A stretch of DNA of 64,000 nucleotides. Origin: Bacteroidota bacterium (GTDB lineage Bacteria > Bacteroidota > Bacteroidia > Chitinophagales > Chitinophagaceae). Below are positions 18,253 through 27,019 of this stretch, piece after piece. The DNA is taken from assembly GCA_023386045.1 (NCBI GenBank), contig JAEWKK010000022.1, forward strand, positions 24,268-88,267. Reading direction: 5' to 3'. How positions within the stretch are numbered: position 1 is the stretch's first letter; each line of letters begins with the position of its first letter. Made by a program: the position numbers and the translations under genes. Below the pieces are notes generated by a model. The model saw nothing but the letters and a program-made list of their open reading frames with translations. It made no database searches and had not been told where the DNA came from.

Positions 18253-19485
18253 ATGTTAGAAATTTCAGAACGCGGGCAGCAAATGCCGCCCTCTCCCATC
18301 AGAAAGCTGGTACCCTATGCAGAAGCTGCGAAGAAAAAAGGCACCAGGGTTTTTCACCTCAACATAGGTCAGCCCGATATTGAAACTCCTCCTTCAATTA
18401 TGGATGCAGTGCGAAAGGCCGACATCAGGGTTTTGGAATACAGCCATAGTGCAGGAAATGAAAGCTATCGCCGCAAGCTGGTACAGTATTACCAGTCGGT
18501 AGGAATCAATGTAAGCGCAGACCAGATCCTGGTAACTACAGGTGGTTCAGAAGCCATCATGTTTGGATTTTTTACCTGCCTCAATCCTGGCGATGAGGTT
18601 ATCATACCAGAACCATTTTATGCCAATTACAATGGGTTTGCTGTAGCTGCAGGAGTGAAGGTGGTTCCCATCACTTCACGAATAGAAAATGGATTTGCAC
18701 TGCCACCAATTTCTGATTTTGAAAAAGTGATCACACCAAGAACTAAAGCCATCGTGGTTTGCAGTCCAAACAATCCTACAGGATATGTATACAGCAGGGA
18801 AGAAATGGAAGATCTTAAAACCATTTGTCTTCGCTACAATCTTTACCTGTTTTCAGATGAAGCTTACAGGGAATTCAGTTATTCGGGAACATATGTCAGT
18901 GCCATGCACCTGAATGGTATGGACGAACATGTAGTGCTGATGGATACAGTAAGCAAAAGATATAGCGCCTGTGGCGCCAGGCTGGGTGCTTTTGTAACAA
19001 AGAACAAGGCAGTGTATGATGCCGCCATGAAATTTGCTCAGGCAAGATTAAGTCCTCCCGGACTTGCCCAGATCCTTGCTGAAGCAGCGGTTGACCTTCC
19101 CTCCTCTTATTTCGATGGACCAAAAGCAGAATATCTATCAAGGAGAAACCTGCTGGTAAAACGTCTCAACGACATGCCTGGTGTTTTTTGTCCTAACCCG
19201 GGTGGTGCTTTTTATGCTATTGCGAGATTGCCTATAGATGATGCTGACAGGTTTTGCCAGTGGTTGCTGGAATCTTTTTCTTACCAAAATCAAACAGTGA
19301 TGCTGGCACCGGCAACAGGATTTTATGGTACAAAGGGATTGGGTAAAGATGAAGTGCGACTGGCATATGTACTGAATCTGAAAGACATTGATGAAGCCAT
19401 GGATTGCCTGGAAAAAGCTCTTGAAGTTTATCCCGGCAGAACTGAAATAAAAACAAATGCACAGGCGAGTGAAATGAATGCATAA
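18253..19485 (+). CDS. Pyridoxal-phosphate-dependent aminotransferase, class I/II
   Basis: 410 aa. Fold-type I signatures are HLNIGQPDIETP near residue 36, VTTGGSEAIMF, VCSPNNPTGYVY, FSDEAYREF, and the PLP-lysine stretch SVSKRYSACGARLGAF with the conserved downstream arginine. It transfers an amino group between an amino acid and a 2-oxoacid. Closest in pattern to aspartate/alanine/aromatic aminotransferases; exact substrates are not decidable. It stands alone between a terminator upstream and a repeat array downstream. Start chosen at ATG 18253, which matches the family's N-terminus. Confidence 0.92.
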   Translation: MLEISERGQQMPPSPIRKLVPYAEAAKKKGTRVFHLNIGQPDIETPPSIMDAVRKADIRVLEYSHSAGNESYRRKLVQYYQSVGINVSADQILVTTGGSEAIMFGFFTCLNPGDEVIIPEPFYANYNGFAVAAGVKVVPITSRIENGFALPPISDFEKVITPRTKAIVVCSPNNPTGYVYSREEMEDLKTICLRYNLYLFSDEAYREFSYSGTYVSAMHLNGMDEHVVLMDTVSKRYSACGARLGAFVTKNKAVYDAAMKFAQARLSPPGLAQILAEAAVDLPSSYFDGPKAEYLSRRNLLVKRLNDMPGVFCPNPGGAFYAIARLPIDDADRFCQWLLESFSYQNQTVMLAPATGFYGTKGLGKDEVRLAYVLNLKDIDEAMDCLEKALEVYPGRTEIKTNAQASEMNA

Positions 19486-19794
19486 TCCTGTTGCTGTGTA
19501 TTTTTCTACTCATTCCCTGACAGGGTTACAAGAGTGAATTCCTGAATTCCCGCTCTTGCTCTGTTTCTCGCTCTATAGTTTTTTAGGAGCACAGGAACCA
19601 CGAAGAACTCGGCTACTAACAACTCGTGAACTCGTGAACTCGTGAACCTGTTAACTCGTGAACTTGTGAACTTGTGAACTCGTGAACTCGTGAACTTGTG
19701 AACTTTTTGAACTCGTGAACTAAGCATTTACAGGGCATAATAATTGCAAAACTCTGATACATAAACTATTCATCCACATCAAAAAATATGATTT
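19486..19794. repeat. Gene-free stretch with a CTCGTGAA word array
   Basis: At 19620-19721 a tandem array of 8-9-base units reads CTCGTGAA(C) and its variant CTTGTGAA(C), at least ten copies with single-base drift and one spacer (CTGTTAA). Upstream, 19578-19608 carries an element (GTTTTTTAGGAGCAC … CACGAAGAAC) that recurs inverted near 45216-45251. The minus-strand ORF through the array is repetitive (FTSSRVHKFTSSRV) and is not a gene. The last ~70 bases before 19795 are ordinary AT-rich leader. Confidence 0.85.
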
Positions 19795-20604
19795 ATGGCA
19801 AATGAGCAATATGGCAGCTGGCATGCAGACAATGAATTCCAACCTCTCTCAGGCAGCGGGGTGGTAAATGTGGGCCAGGGAGAAAGGATCGCCAGTGCGG
19901 CGGTCGGTGCCTGGTTATTATCATCAGGTTTCAACAGCCTTTTGAAATCGCCCTTAAGCGGATTTTTTAAAACTGTGTTGGGTGGCTACCTGCTGTACCG
20001 TGGTGCCTCCGGACATTGTGCCGTATATGAAGGAATGGGTAAGACAAAAGGTGTTTCGCACACTTCCAACATCAACATACGCACCAGCCTTATTGTAAAC
20101 AAACCAAAGGATGAGGTTTATGCTTTCTGGCGCAAGCTGGAAAACCTGCCGCTTTTCATGAAGCACCTGGCTTCGGTAACAGAGATCGATTCAAAACATT
20201 CTCACTGGGAGGCCGTTGTTCCCGGAAACATTGGAAAAGTAAAATGGAACGCAGAGATCGTGAAAGAAGAACCAGGAACGCTCATTGGATGGCAATCCAT
20301 TCCCAACTCCATGGTGAATAATGCTGGAAAGGTTACATTCCAGGAAGCATTGGGTGGAAAGGGAACAGAACTTGAAGTTGTAATCACTTATCATCCCCCG
20401 GCCGGAGAACTGGGCGCCGGACTTGCAAAAGTGCTGACACCAGTATTTGAAAAAATGATCCGCCAGGATATCATGAACTTCAAAGATTATATTGAAACCA
20501 AGTACAATGCTGCGGGAAGTAGCAATAGCAGCAATCCAAATATCCTGCGCACAGAAAATGAAAGCGTGCAGGACGGAACAGGAAATCAGTACATGAATTC
20601 CTGA
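19795..20604 (+). CDS. SRPBCC (START-like) domain protein with N-terminal membrane segment
   Basis: 269 aa. Residues ~20-75 hold a glycine-rich, membrane-associated segment with two hydrophobic stretches (SAAVGAWLLSSGF and TVLGGYLLYRG) resembling the DUF2892 type. Residues ~90-235 form a cyclase/dehydrase-like START domain (IVNKPKDEVYAFWRKLENLPLFMKHL, then GKVKWNAEIVKEEPGTLIGWQSIPNS). The C-terminal ~25 residues are polar. Such fusions are found in stress-induced genes of many bacteria; the ligand is unknown. A strong terminator follows and the tRNA-Met gene lies downstream. Confidence 0.82.
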   Translation: MANEQYGSWHADNEFQPLSGSGVVNVGQGERIASAAVGAWLLSSGFNSLLKSPLSGFFKTVLGGYLLYRGASGHCAVYEGMGKTKGVSHTSNINIRTSLIVNKPKDEVYAFWRKLENLPLFMKHLASVTEIDSKHSHWEAVVPGNIGKVKWNAEIVKEEPGTLIGWQSIPNSMVNNAGKVTFQEALGGKGTELEVVITYHPPAGELGAGLAKVLTPVFEKMIRQDIMNFKDYIETKYNAAGSSNSSNPNILRTENESVQDGTGNQYMNS

Positions 20605-20617
20605 CCCGGATGAATTT

Positions 20618-20650
20618 AAAAAAGGCGATGCAGTTTGCATCGCCTTTTTT
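20618..20650. terminator. Strong bidirectional-looking terminator after the SRPBCC gene
   Basis: A 15-bp perfect stem (AAAAAAGGCGATGCA / TGCATCGCCTTTTTT) with a 3-base loop, flanked by A and T runs, begins 14 bases past the stop. Confidence 0.9.
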
Positions 20651-20699
20651 ATTGCCTGTTAAAAGCAAAAATTGATTTCAAATGAAAGCTTTGAAGTCT

Positions 20700-20707
20700 T
20701 ATTTTTG
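20700..20707 (+). promoter_or_regulatory. -7 box of the tRNA-Met promoter
   Basis: TATTTTTG matches TAnnTTTG exactly and ends 10 bases before the tRNA 5' end. A TTTC sits at 20676-20679, 20 bases upstream, as an imperfect -33 box. Confidence 0.6.
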
Positions 20708-20716
20708 CAGCCCTTT

Positions 20717-20790
20717 GGCGAGGTAGCTCAGTTGGTTAGAGCATCGGATTCATAACCCGAAGGTCGGCAGTTCAAATCTGCTCCTCGCTA
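20717..20790 (+). tRNA. tRNA-Met (CAT anticodon)
   Basis: A 74-base cloverleaf. Acceptor GGCGAGG pairs with CCTCGCT (first pair G-U). The D stem is GCTC/GAGC, and the anticodon loop TTCATAA gives CAT in a TCGGA/CCCGA stem with one A-C mismatch. The T arm is GGCAG-TTCAAAT-CTGCT and the discriminator base is A. CCA is not encoded. The G-U first pair and body fit elongator Met; a CAT tRNA decoding AUA after lysidine modification cannot be excluded by eye. Confidence 0.93.
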
Positions 20791-20799
20791 CAAAATACA

Positions 20800-20823
20800 G
20801 GTTGCCTCGGGCAGCCTTTTTTT
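20800..20823 (+). terminator. Terminator of the tRNA-Met transcript
   Basis: Stem GGTTGCC / GGCAGCC (one G-T pair) with a TCG loop and seven T, starting 10 bases after the tRNA. It makes the tRNA a single-gene transcription unit. Confidence 0.85.
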
Positions 20824-21010
20824 ATGCCTGACAGAAAGTTCTTTCACGGCTTAGTTTGTAAAAACTTTGATCTATGAAAACTCAACATTTTTTCAATTAT
20901 AAAAATTCTGCATACAATTCATCATCAGTTTTCATCAATTCATCCTCAGGCCTGTCGGGGTTATAAGCTCCTTTTACACTCTTTTAACGAAAGGCCTTAT
21001 TTTACAGGCA

Positions 21011-22072
21011 ATGATGTTGCCGGTTCAGATACCTAGATACCACACAAAGGACATGGCAGTGCTGCTCCTGAGCATGTTACCTATGGCGGTACTGATTAAT
21101 TTTTTTCTTTTCAGAGAAGATTATTTCAGTCGCACCGGAAATTTTTTACTGGCAACAGGAGTCACCTTTACCTACCTGGGTTTCGCATTTATCAGCTATG
21201 GACTGGTAGCTATTTCATTAAGGAACAGGTTTCCCAATGATCGCGATCTTTTTAAAAGACTGGCTATCACTTTAAGCATCTTCTTTCTTTTATCTGCTGC
21301 TTACATGTCCATTCTTTTAATGGCCTATGACTATTTCAACTTCCTGGATTATCATTATTATGATAGCGATTTTATCAAGTCTTACACCGCCATTGTTATT
21401 GTTAATATCTTCCTGACTTTTCTGAATGAAGGTCTTTATCGCTTTGAAAGATTGAAGGCAACGGCAACGGAAACGGAGCAGCTGAAAAAAGAATACATGC
21501 ACAGCCAGTTGCTTGGATTAAAGAGCCAGATGAATCCGCATTTCTTGTTCAACGGACTCAATACGCTTTCCAGCCTGATTCATGAAGATGCAGAACAGGC
21601 AGAAGATTTTCTTGACCACATGAGCAAGGTTTACCGTTATCTTTTGAGAAATAATGAAGAGCAGCTGGTTTCTGTTGGCACTGAATTAAGTTTTATCCGT
21701 TCCTATTATTACCTGCTCAAAGCGCGTCATGCAGAAGGGCTGCAATTGAATATAGAAATCCCTTCCGATACCTATAATGAATTGATTCCACCTCTTACCT
21801 TACAGATGATTCTGGAAAACAGTTTGAGCAATAATGCTGTTGGAAGATCAAATCCACTTTATGTCAGTATCTGTGTTTGTAATGGATGGATAGAGATCAG
21901 GAACAATATCCAGCCAAAGTTCAATAACACAGAAGAAAACAAGGAAGTAATTGAAAACATCAAAAATAAATTCAGGCTGCTATGCCAGCAGGAAGTGACT
22001 GTTACAGAAAAAGGAAATGAAAGATTGATCAGGTTACCCCTGATACCGTATACCGAAACAATGACAGCATGA
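21011..22072 (+). CDS. LytS-type sensor histidine kinase with a degenerate ATP-binding site
   Basis: 353 aa. Four hydrophobic helices fill residues ~15-140. The His_kinase (PF06580-type) domain follows, with LKSQMNPHFLFNGLNTLSSL keeping the phospho-accepting His177. The ATPase part is eroded: the N-box, normally ENAVKHN, reads ENSLSNNA (269-276), and the glycine box expected before NI is replaced by ENKEVIENI. It may not bind ATP well and could be a regulatory partner for the next kinase. Its stop overlaps that gene's start by 4 bases (ATGA). Confidence 0.88.
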   Translation: MMLPVQIPRYHTKDMAVLLLSMLPMAVLINFFLFREDYFSRTGNFLLATGVTFTYLGFAFISYGLVAISLRNRFPNDRDLFKRLAITLSIFFLLSAAYMSILLMAYDYFNFLDYHYYDSDFIKSYTAIVIVNIFLTFLNEGLYRFERLKATATETEQLKKEYMHSQLLGLKSQMNPHFLFNGLNTLSSLIHEDAEQAEDFLDHMSKVYRYLLRNNEEQLVSVGTELSFIRSYYYLLKARHAEGLQLNIEIPSDTYNELIPPLTLQMILENSLSNNAVGRSNPLYVSICVCNGWIEIRNNIQPKFNNTEENKEVIENIKNKFRLLCQQEVTVTEKGNERLIRLPLIPYTETMTA

Positions 22073-23139
22073 TGCAGTGGACAAAACCTACCAGATTTGA
22101 GTGGACATCATTTCTTGTGATGATGCCTGTTCTTGGTGTGATATTAAACCAGTTATTGTTTCCTCATAAAAACTTTTTTGATGCTGAAGTCTGGCTTTTT
22201 TCTTATCCCGTAATATTGATACAGGGCATGGGTTCCTGGTATCTGCACATCCTGGTGATGCACTGGCTCAGGATACGTTTTCCTTTGATTCACCAGACCA
22301 ATACCAGGCTTGGCATCCTGGCCATGTGCCATATAGGATTGATCTGGCTCACCTTCATTACTCTTTTTCTTACTTATGATGCTACACATTTTCTGGATTA
22401 CAAGCTTGACCTCGAACAATTGAAATTTGCCCTCCTGTTGGGTATTGCTATTACACTTATGGCCACAACCATGTGGGAATCAGAATACACTTTCAAGCAA
22501 TGGAAACAAAGTCTTGCAGAAAAGGAAAAAATGGAACAGCTTACCATTCAGCAGGAATTTGAAACCCTTAAAAGCCAGGTCAACCCCCATTTTCTTTTTA
22601 ATTGCTTCAATACACTTTCTTCGCTCATATCTGAAGATCGAAAGCAGGCGGAAGTTTTTTTGAATGAGCTCAGTAAGGTTTACCGTTACCTCCTGCGAAA
22701 TAATGAAGATGGTGTGAGCACCTTGCAGACAGAAATCCGATTTATTCAATCTTATTACAGATTGCTACGCACGCGCCATGGAGAAGCGGTTCAACTGAAT
22801 ATTGAAACTGACAAGAAATACGACAATTACCTGCTGCCCTCTTTAAGCCTTCAAATGCTTGTGGAGAATGCTGTTAAACACAACGTACTTTCAAAAAACA
22901 AACCACTGACCATTGATATCTTTACTACAGCTGGTAACAAACTGGTAGTAAGCAATAACCTCCAGGTAAGAACAGTAAAGGCACCGTCCAACAGGATAGG
23001 GCTTGAAAATATCAAAACCAAATACCAGCTGCTGAAACAACCAGGCTTCCAGGTACTGCAGGATAAAAAGAACTTCAGCGTTGTATTACCGCTGATCTGG
23101 AATAAGGTACCGGAATCAAAAATGGTCATTGCAGAATAA
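22069..23139 (+). CDS. LytS-type sensor histidine kinase, intact
   Basis: 356 aa. Four N-terminal membrane helices (residues ~12-130), a short coiled linker, then a His_kinase domain with LKSQVNPHFLFNCFNTLSSL (His174). An intact N-box ENAVKHN (266-272) and glycine box SNRIGLENI are also present. The overall layout matches the preceding kinase, indicating tandem duplication. It should autophosphorylate and pass phosphate to the LytTR regulator encoded 25 bases downstream. The start ATG lies inside the previous gene's stop (ATGA), so translation is probably coupled, giving similar amounts of the two proteins. Confidence 0.92.
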   Translation: MMQWTKPTRFEWTSFLVMMPVLGVILNQLLFPHKNFFDAEVWLFSYPVILIQGMGSWYLHILVMHWLRIRFPLIHQTNTRLGILAMCHIGLIWLTFITLFLTYDATHFLDYKLDLEQLKFALLLGIAITLMATTMWESEYTFKQWKQSLAEKEKMEQLTIQQEFETLKSQVNPHFLFNCFNTLSSLISEDRKQAEVFLNELSKVYRYLLRNNEDGVSTLQTEIRFIQSYYRLLRTRHGEAVQLNIETDKKYDNYLLPSLSLQMLVENAVKHNVLSKNKPLTIDIFTTAGNKLVVSNNLQVRTVKAPSNRIGLENIKTKYQLLKQPGFQVLQDKKNFSVVLPLIWNKVPESKMVIAE

Positions 23140-23164
23140 CACTAATAACACTAAAACTAAAAAC

Positions 23165-23950
23165 ATGAAAATTCTGATTGTTGAAGATGAAGAACTGGCT
23201 GTCAAGAAACTCAAGAAAACTCTTACAAGTGTAGATGATTCGGCAGATGTTGTTGGTGAAACAGACAGCATACAAAACACAGTAAACTGGCTTCAAAGCA
23301 ACCCTGCTCCTGACCTGATCCTGATGGATATTGAACTGGCAGATGGCCAAAGCTTTGAAATCTTCAATCACACTGAAGTTAAAAGCCCAGTGATCTTCAT
23401 TACATCTTACGATGAATATGCCCTAAAAGCTTTCAAGGTTAATAGTGTTGATTACCTACTGAAACCCGTGCAAAAAGAAGACCTGCAGGCAGCGCTCGAA
23501 AAATACAGGCAGATGAAAAAAATGTATACGGCTGGTCCCGAGCAGGCTGCTGCACCCATTAATCTCGACGTCCTGGTGAAAGAGCTGCAACAAAAACTGC
23601 AAACCAAAGAATTCAGGAAACGCTTCCTGGTTAAGCATGGCCAGAAGCTAGTTTCAGTGGAGATCAATGACATCGCTTATTTTTTCAGCGATGGAAGACT
23701 CAACTTCTTCAAAACTTTTGATAATAAGAAATACGTAGTTGATTATACCATGGATGAACTGAATGAAATGCTGGACCCTGAAAAATATTTCCGTATCAGC
23801 CGTTCTTTTTTCATTTCAGTAGATAGCGTGTCACAGATCCATGATTATTTTGGTAACCGGCTTTTATTGCATCTCAAACCCGAAACAGACAAAGAAGCAA
23901 TCGTAAGCCGTGAGAAAGTAACAGACTTCAAGACCTGGCTTGGTAAATGA
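23165..23950 (+). CDS. LytTR family response regulator
   Basis: The ATG at 23165 gives 261 aa starting MKILIVEDEELAVKKL; an upstream in-frame ATG would add 12 Asn/Thr-rich residues of no family character. The receiver domain has the acidic pair near residues 8-9, phospho-acceptor Asp55 (LILMDIEL), Thr80 and Lys100 (DYLLKPV). A linker precedes the LytTR DNA-binding domain (about 155-258: FLVKHGQKLVSVEINDIAYF, YFRISRSFFISVDSV). It is the output of the two LytS-type kinases just upstream. Its targets are unknown. The convergent gene ends 2 bases after its stop. Confidence 0.93.
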   Translation: MKILIVEDEELAVKKLKKTLTSVDDSADVVGETDSIQNTVNWLQSNPAPDLILMDIELADGQSFEIFNHTEVKSPVIFITSYDEYALKAFKVNSVDYLLKPVQKEDLQAALEKYRQMKKMYTAGPEQAAAPINLDVLVKELQQKLQTKEFRKRFLVKHGQKLVSVEINDIAYFFSDGRLNFFKTFDNKKYVVDYTMDELNEMLDPEKYFRISRSFFISVDSVSQIHDYFGNRLLLHLKPETDKEAIVSREKVTDFKTWLGK

Positions 23951-23952
23951 TC

Positions 23953-26900
23953 TTACTTGATATCAATGTAAAGAAGCGCTGAAAAACTGTTGGCATCTGC
24001 AAGGATATCTATAGATGCCGGCAGTGCGCTGATCCTCTTCTGCATTGCTGCAGTGAACTTGTCTTCGAATTTCATGAGATGAGCGCCTTCGCATTCTGAC
24101 AGAATTTCTATCATAAGCCTTGATCTGATCTTATTGATGTTCACAAATACCTGACCGCAGTTAAACTGTCTTATAATATAATCAGTGGCTTCTTTGTAGT
24201 AGAAATAGAGTTCGTGCCTGATCTTCATGTCGAGTTCTAGTTCCTGCACTTTATTGTCAACAATCAGGTCGATCTCCACGCCATAGGCAGAGCGCATATT
24301 TTCAGTCAGTTCCCTGATGCGAAGGAGGGTTTGCTTCATGCTGTCGTTCTGAGGATCAATACTCCATAAAGTATCTTCCATGGCCTGCATCATGTAGCGG
24401 CTTTTTTCGCTGATCTGGTCAATGAAGTCCTTCGTTTGCACAATGTTTTTGTCTGCCTTTATTTTGGCGATCTCACTCAGTACGGTAATATTATTCAGTG
24501 TAGTGCTTACTTCTTCTGCAAGATTTCTGCGGATCTGTCTTCGCATTTGTTGCAATGACCTGATCCTGTCCATTCTTTCTTTATCGAGCAGGTACAAAAC
24601 AGTAATGATCAACAATCCTATCAGGCTGTAGAACCACCAGGTTTTCCAGAAGGGTGGTCTTACTGTAATGGGAAGGACCACTTCAGCTTCATTGATCATG
24701 CCATCCGCATTGCCGCTCTTTACTCGGAATGTATATTCACCGGGCTCCAGGTGGTTGTACACCACTTCAATTGGCTCGTCTGTTCTTGTCCAGTCCTTAT
24801 CCACACCTTCCAGCATGTAATAATAGATCTTCCTTTGCTGCAGGTAACTCAGTGCACTGAAATTAATACCAATAGAAGTGTTGTTATATTTCAACACCGC
24901 ACGCTTGTCACGAAGTATTGAATCCAGTGATAAGGATTTATCAGACAATCTGAACCCGGTGAGATGAGGACGAGGGGGCAAATTTAACTGTCCGAATTTC
25001 TTTGGATCAAAGGCCATGAAATTATGGTCTGTAAGAAAAACAAGCCGGCCATCTCTTAATTCCTTGGCGCCTCCCATATCAAATTCATCATCGATGATGC
25101 CATCCCTTCTGTCGTAGTAGGTGATCAGTTTTTTATCAAGATTGATACGGCAAATGCCATTGGTCATACCAACCCAAACAATACCGCTTTCATCTTTTTC
25201 AACCGATTCGGCAGTATGCGAAGGCAAGCCATCATCTACAGTTATAAAGCTTACCTTATTGGTTTTTGTATTGATGATATTGATACAGCCGGCAGTCACA
25301 ATCAGGGTGCTGTCGTTATAATAGGTCATATCACCCGGACTATTCATATAAAGCCTTTCGCCTGGCTTTCCTTCAGAAGTGAATTCCTTAACAACAGCAT
25401 AGGTTTTAGCATCCAGCTTGAGCAGTCCCTGTCCCAGTGTTGCCACCCAGATGAAGCCCTGGTAATCGTAATGAATTTTATGAACAAGGCTGGTTGTTAA
25501 TACCAGCTCATACCCTTTCTCAGGATTGCCTCCACTTTTTTTATAATCCCATTTAATCACCTTTCCACTATGTGTACCAAACCATAAATTACCAGAGGTA
25601 TCTTCATCCACCTGGCGGATGGTAGAGCCCTCAAATATTTCCGGGTAAACTCTTTTAAATCGATTGGTTTTGGGATCAAGTATGACGATGCTACCTCCCT
25701 GCATGGTGATCCACAACTGGCCATTCTTTGGATGAAGGGCCATATCCCAAACCGAATTGTCTCCATAAGGAAATGGTCCGGGTAATGGAAGCGGATTAAA
25801 ATCCTTATCATAACAGGTAAGTCCTCCTCTGCCCCAGCAGCCAACGAAGATCCTGCCATCATTCACTTCCTGGATAGCCTGCACCGGAGCTTCAAATGGT
25901 GACGAGCCATCGGCCTTCACTACGTAATAAGTATTAAAAATCTGCGCATCAGGATTAAAATAAAACAGGCCGTTGTCAGTAGCCAGCCAGATATTACTCT
26001 CCCTGTCCTCATACATTTCATTCATGTAATCGAACTTGATGCTATGTTCATTCCTGTATTCATTAAGTACATGAATGAAGGGAGATTTGGTTTTATTGGA
26101 CCATTCGGCAAGAAAGGGCATGCCATAGACCCACAAGCGGCCATTTCGCTGTTTCAGGAAATAACCTACTTCATGATAGCCTGGATACCCGGCACTGAAT
26201 TTTTCGGCTTTGCCTGTTTTCCTGTTAAAGCGATGAATATCGGGACTGCTTGCTTTGTCAGGCCAATGAACAAAAATGAGATTGTGAGCAGAGTCTGTAA
26301 TAAGATTGGCCGGCCGTAATTGCTGTTCGTAAGCTTTGATCACAGGGTCCCTGTCAATATTGTGGCCCCGGTAATTAAGATGTTTTGTCAATGGATCAAA
26401 TTGCGCCAGCCCGGAATCACAGGCGATCCAGTATTTTTTTATCCAGCTATCCCACAAAAGCCATCCAGCTTTCCATCCTGGTGGACGTGACACGAGTTCG
26501 GGAGTTTGCAGGAATTTATTTTGAGCGGCATCATACTTTAGCCAAACCCCATCGTGCTTTAATAAAACCAGTTCACCCGTTGGCAATTCCTGGAAGCCCT
26601 GTACCAGGTATATGATGCCTTTTTGATTATCTACAGGTACTTCGCGGAAGGTTAGTTTTTTGGTATCGAAGATGCCAAACTTCTGGTTGTCGCCCATGAG
26701 CCAGAGATGGCCTTTCTTATCAACATAAAGCAGTGTGATATGATTGCTTGGAATGGTTGTGGGATCGTTGGACCTGGATTTAAAAGTGATAAAACTATTG
26801 CCATCATAACGCTGCAGGCCGTTGGTGGTAGCAATCCAGATATAACCATCCCTGTCCTGCACCACACGTTGAACGGAATTGGCAGAAAGGCCGTTCATCA

Positions 26901-27012
26901 CAGAAAATCTCTTGAAAGAATACTGCTTGGAATGCTGTGCATCCAACGTATTACAAAGAATCAAAAAAAGAATTAGCAGAAAGGATTTCGACAAAACAGA
27001 TGGATTGTCCAC
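23953..27012 (-). CDS. Reg_prop / Y_Y_Y sensor with predicted pseudokinase domain
   Basis: 1019 aa from a GTG at 27012, or 1013 aa from TTG at 26994. The second start is favoured because a -7 box overlaps the GTG and because it gives a cleaner signal peptide (SKSFLLILFLILCNTLDAQ). Order: signal peptide, a two-component-regulator beta-propeller (repeats such as DGYIWIATTNGLQRYDG and ESNIWLATDNGLFYF), a Y_Y_Y domain, one membrane helix (WWFYSLIGLLIITVLYLL), then a HisKA_3-like helical pair and ATPase-like tail. The H-box, normally L-H-D-E-V-G, reads NLAEEVST with Ala at 832. The N-box (940-947, KEATDYII) and glycine boxes are lost. It is unlikely to be a working kinase. Confidence 0.9.
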   Translation of the reverse strand: MDNPSVLSKSFLLILFLILCNTLDAQHSKQYSFKRFSVMNGLSANSVQRVVQDRDGYIWIATTNGLQRYDGNSFITFKSRSNDPTTIPSNHITLLYVDKKGHLWLMGDNQKFGIFDTKKLTFREVPVDNQKGIIYLVQGFQELPTGELVLLKHDGVWLKYDAAQNKFLQTPELVSRPPGWKAGWLLWDSWIKKYWIACDSGLAQFDPLTKHLNYRGHNIDRDPVIKAYEQQLRPANLITDSAHNLIFVHWPDKASSPDIHRFNRKTGKAEKFSAGYPGYHEVGYFLKQRNGRLWVYGMPFLAEWSNKTKSPFIHVLNEYRNEHSIKFDYMNEMYEDRESNIWLATDNGLFYFNPDAQIFNTYYVVKADGSSPFEAPVQAIQEVNDGRIFVGCWGRGGLTCYDKDFNPLPLPGPFPYGDNSVWDMALHPKNGQLWITMQGGSIVILDPKTNRFKRVYPEIFEGSTIRQVDEDTSGNLWFGTHSGKVIKWDYKKSGGNPEKGYELVLTTSLVHKIHYDYQGFIWVATLGQGLLKLDAKTYAVVKEFTSEGKPGERLYMNSPGDMTYYNDSTLIVTAGCINIINTKTNKVSFITVDDGLPSHTAESVEKDESGIVWVGMTNGICRINLDKKLITYYDRRDGIIDDEFDMGGAKELRDGRLVFLTDHNFMAFDPKKFGQLNLPPRPHLTGFRLSDKSLSLDSILRDKRAVLKYNNTSIGINFSALSYLQQRKIYYYMLEGVDKDWTRTDEPIEVVYNHLEPGEYTFRVKSGNADGMINEAEVVLPITVRPPFWKTWWFYSLIGLLIITVLYLLDKERMDRIRSLQQMRRQIRRNLAEEVSTTLNNITVLSEIAKIKADKNIVQTKDFIDQISEKSRYMMQAMEDTLWSIDPQNDSMKQTLLRIRELTENMRSAYGVEIDLIVDNKVQELELDMKIRHELYFYYKEATDYIIRQFNCGQVFVNINKIRSRLMIEILSECEGAHLMKFEDKFTAAMQKRISALPASIDILADANSFSALLYIDIK

Positions 27013-27019
27013 AAATTTA
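27012..27019 (-). promoter_or_regulatory. -7 box of the Reg_prop sensor promoter
   Basis: On the minus strand TAAATTTG fits TAnnTTTG exactly. Its last base is the first base of the GTG at 27012, so transcription would begin inside or after that codon. This argues for the TTG start at 26994. Confidence 0.45.

Noticed and set aside
19620..19721. CRISPR array
   Set aside because: Units of 8-9 bases are directly adjacent with no unique spacers and no cas genes nearby.
19506..19727. Minus-strand ORF with FTSSRVHKFTSSRV repeats
   Set aside because: It is the translation of the CTCGTGAA DNA array and has no start context or non-repetitive core.
20717..20790. Integration site at the tRNA-Met gene
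   Set aside because: No integrase gene or repeat of the tRNA 3' end was seen nearby.
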